Below, one piece after another: positions 61,982 through 64,000 of a stretch of DNA of 64,000 bases (the first letter of the stretch is position 1; every line of letters begins with the position of its first letter). The translations under genes and the position numbers were made by a program. Source of the DNA: Gemmatimonas sp. (GTDB lineage: Bacteria > Gemmatimonadota > Gemmatimonadetes > Gemmatimonadales > Gemmatimonadaceae); NCBI RefSeq assembly GCF_027531815.1, contig NZ_JAPZSK010000002.1, forward strand, positions 310,001-374,000. Reading direction: 5' to 3'. Below the pieces are notes generated by a model. That model worked only from the letters and a program-made list of their open reading frames with translations. It did no database searches and was not told the DNA's origin.

Positions 61982-63217
61982 CTACGTCCCTCCACTTACG
62001 ACCCGAAACGTATCCCGCGCAATCAGCAGTTCTTCGTCGGTTGGCACCACCCATGCCTCCAGCGTCGAACCCTCCACCGAGAAGCGGCCTTCCTTCCCTC
62101 CCACCAGCGCACCATTGGTTTGCGCGTCGACGTGCAGCCCCGCCCATTCGAGACCGGCGCAGATGCGCGCGCGAATCTCGGCGCTGTTCTCGCCAATGCC
62201 GCCGGCAAACACGACCGCATCGGCGCCGCCAAGTGCCGCGAGATAGGCCCCGATGTATTTGCGCGCCCGATAACAGAAGATCTCGATGGCCAGTCGAGCG
62301 CGGCGATCCTGCAACTCGTTGGCTTCCGCCAGCAGGTCGCGCATGTCATTGGTGAGACCGGAAATGCCCAGCAGCCCCGACTGGCTGTTGAGCATCGCCT
62401 CCACCTGGGAGAGCGAGAGTCCTTCCTTGGCGGCAATGTAGTCCAGCAACGCCGCGTCGAGGTCTCCCGATCGCGTTCCCATCACGAGCCCCTCGAGCGG
62501 CGTGAAGCCCATGCTGGTATCGATCGACACGCCGCCCTGAATGGCGCAGGCCGAACAGCCATTGCCAAGATGCAGCGTAATGATGCGCACATCGCTGCGC
62601 GCGCGTCCCGTGATCTTGCGATAGCGGTAGGCGATGGATCGGTGGGACGTACCGTGGAAGCCGTAGCGGCGAATCTTGTGTCGCCGGTACAGGGGATAGG
62701 GTATGGCGTACAGGTACGCGTGCTCGGGGAGCGTGTGGTGAAACGCGGTGTCGAACACCGCGACCTGTGGCACGCCAGCGCCGAGCGCCTGGCGGGTGGC
62801 TTCGATGCCGCGCAGGTTGTGCGGGTTGTGCAGCGGCGCCAGCTCCACATTGTCTTCGATGCCCTGCAGGACGGCCGCGTCGATGAGCACGCTGCTGCGG
62901 AATTGTTCGCCGCCGTGCACCACGCGATGCCCCACGGCGTGAATGTCGGCCCGGGCCGAGAGGCCGCTACCGCTCTCTGGCGAGGTGACATGGCCAACCA
63001 GCCAGTCCACCGCGCCCCGCATGTCCCGTAGCGCTGCCGTCAGCCGACGCGTCGTACCGTCGGCGTGGCGCACGGTGATGACCGATTCGCCGCCGATGCG
63101 TTCGATCTGGCCGCGCAACAGCTTGGTGTCACCGTCGCTCGCAATGCGCTCCGCATCGGTGGCCACCACCTGGAACTTGACGGTCGCCGAGCCGACGTTG
63201 AGCACCAGAATGTTCAT
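61982..63217 (-). CDS. ackA: Acetate kinase
   Basis: 411 residues. Acetokinase motifs are present: [15 protein letters not shown] (phosphate-binding, with ATVK where SSSxK is usual), [86 protein letters not shown] and [15 protein letters not shown]. It interconverts acetyl phosphate and acetate with ADP/ATP. The usual partner pta is not in the window. It starts 4 bp after the small membrane gene upstream and ends before a terminator hairpin. Confidence 0.94.
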   Translation of the reverse strand: MNILVLNVGSATVKFQVVATDAERIASDGDTKLLRGQIERIGGESVITVRHADGTTRRLTAALRDMRGAVDWLVGHVTSPESGSGLSARADIHAVGHRVVHGGEQFRSSVLIDAAVLQGIEDNVELAPLHNPHNLRGIEATRQALGAGVPQVAVFDTAFHHTLPEHAYLYAIPYPLYRRHKIRRYGFHGTSHRSIAYRYRKITGRARSDVRIITLHLGNGCSACAIQGGVSIDTSMGFTPLEGLVMGTRSGDLDAALLDYIAAKEGLSLSQVEAMLNSQSGLLGISGLTNDMRDLLAEANELQDRRARLAIEIFCYRARKYIGAYLAALGGADAVVFAGGIGENSAEIRARICAGLEWAGLHVDAQTNGALVGGKEGRFSVEGSTLEAWVVPTDEELLIARDTFRVVSGGT

Positions 63218-63221
63218 GCCG

Positions 63222-63599
63222 TCAGAACGGCTTGTAGAGCGCCATGTACACGGCCACTCCCGCCAGCAGCGGCAGCAGGAAAATGAACGGCCGGGCGAGC
63301 GCCGGCTTGCGATACGGCAGCAGCACGATGGCGCTGAGCACGAGCCAGACGATGATCTTCACCCAGAGCCAGCCGGGGAAGTTGCTGCCGTGCTGAAAGC
63401 CGATGCGCGCCAGCATGCCGAAGCCACCAACCAGGATGAGCAGCGCGCCGATGCCGTGCATGCTGCTCATGAGGCCGCGCGTCTGGCTCTGGGCCTTCGT
63501 GCCGCCGTTGGCGGCATGGGTGGCAACGCCGCCAATCGCCAGGAATAGCATGGCGATGCCAATGATGTGCAGGATCTCGTAGAAGTCGCGTGGAAACAT
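63222..63599 (-). CDS. Small four-helix membrane protein, unknown
   Basis: 125 residues with four hydrophobic segments (about 9-27, 48-66, 75-95, 105-120). I do not recognise a family with confidence. The opening [20 protein letters not shown] resembles small integral membrane proteins with a conserved early histidine. It lies between purK and ackA, 50 bp after the former and 4 bp before the latter on the same strand, so it is likely cotranscribed with both. Confidence 0.7.
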   Translation of the reverse strand: MFPRDFYEILHIIGIAMLFLAIGGVATHAANGGTKAQSQTRGLMSSMHGIGALLILVGGFGMLARIGFQHGSNFPGWLWVKIIVWLVLSAIVLLPYRKPALARPFIFLLPLLAGVAVYMALYKPF

Positions 63600-63649
63600 G
63601 TGCAGTTAACCGGGCGCTAGAGCAGAGGGTTCCGTACAGCGGGGCGAAG

Positions 63650-64000
63650 TCAGGAGGTCACGTGGGCAAGCACCGGTTCGTGCACATCGAAGCTGGCCAC
63701 GGTGCCTGGTGACAGTCGACGATAGCACTCCAGCACGCGACCCAGCGCATCCTGTGCATCGGCGCCGATCGCCGAGAGGTGGCCCATCTTGCGGCCGGCG
63801 CGGGCCCCGGCCTTCCCGTACAGGTGGAGGCGGGTACCGGGAATGGCGAGCGCGTGCGAGATGTTGGGCGCCGATTCCTGCAGCCACACGTCGCCCAGCA
63901 GGTTGGCAATCGCGGATGGCGCGAAGACATCGGTGGCGCCGAGCGGCAGGTCGCAGATGGCGCGCACGAGCTGCTCGAACTGGCTGGTGGCCACGCCCCG
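63650..64000 (-). CDS. purK: PurK, 5-(carboxyamino)imidazole ribonucleotide synthase (C-terminus only)
   Basis: The frame enters from the right edge; only the last 116 codons are present. The sequence TSQFEQLVRAICDLPLGATDV, ANLLGDVW and the ending HLYGKAGARAGRKMGHLSAIG are diagnostic of the PurK C-terminal domain, which closes over the ATP-grasp active site. PurK carboxylates aminoimidazole ribonucleotide in purine synthesis. The start and ATP-grasp core lie outside the window. The next gene on the same strand begins 50 bp downstream. Confidence 0.88.
   Translation of the reverse strand, partial: RGVATSQFEQLVRAICDLPLGATDVFAPSAIANLLGDVWLQESAPNISHALAIPGTRLHLYGKAGARAGRKMGHLSAIGADAQDALGRVLECYRRLSPGTVASFDVHEPVLAHVTS

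Overview
The window looks like a stretch of chromosome from a high-GC Gram-negative bacterium, most likely of the Gemmatimonadota (Gemmatimonas-like). That assignment is inferred from three traits: SusC/SusD outer-membrane genes together with planctomycete/acidobacterial-style DUF1592-DUF1552 cytochrome genes; many exported proteins whose signal peptides end in AQ; and sparse Shine-Dalgarno sites with frequent GTG starts. I see no insertion sequence, phage, integrase or CRISPR array. Genes are dense and many adjacent genes overlap by 1-22 bp.

Layout. 1-7410: an exported carboxypeptidase-regulatory/plug protein (partial), an alkaline-phosphatase-fold lipoprotein, a tricorn-like S41 protease, a PepSY membrane protein and a metallo-beta-lactamase-fold hydrolase. 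7492-30538: an accessory-looking block of exported redox and uptake genes. It holds a Tat-exported flavin oxidase with a divergent cytochrome c, a SusC/SusD pair, a secreted HpcH-like protein, a DUF1592 dihaem protein + DUF1552 + ankyrin operon, a secreted RidA, two NHL beta-propellers, a HupE-cytochrome c fusion overlapping a PQQ dehydrogenase, and a sugar ABC transporter that runs on to 32447. 32623-45122: MATE pump, small lipoprotein and membrane genes, M28, DUF885 and S9A peptidases, a GHL10 glycosidase-like protein, an ABC-F ATPase and a degenerate alpha/beta hydrolase. 45441-50124: rplS, rnhB, a dienoyl-CoA reductase-like SDR, an OmpA lipoprotein, tRNA-Lys and an MscS channel. 50154-58244: a NarL-type two-component pair, two lytic transglycosylases, moaC, holB and a P1 peptidase. 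58305-64000: hom, metX and metY behind a SAM-II riboswitch, then ackA, a small membrane gene and the end of purK.

How the parts fit. The methionine genes form one operon read right to left (metY-metX-hom), with GTGA stop/start overlaps and a SAM-II aptamer in the leader. The purK-membrane-ackA unit lies upstream and appears to end at a hairpin before that leader. The 7.5-30.5 kb block reads as an extracytoplasmic oxidation and uptake locus: nutrients enter by SusC/SusD, periplasmic flavo- and quinoproteins pass electrons to several c-type cytochromes, and a periplasmic RidA could clear imines made by the flavin oxidase. That grouping is inference from gene content and export signals.

Most surprising points: metY lacks the PLP-binding lysine (Thr186); the HpcH-like protein and one alpha/beta hydrolase each lack a key catalytic residue; the HupE-cytochrome fusion; the SAM-II leader with two further hairpins; and long inverted repeats that swallow the ends of convergent genes.
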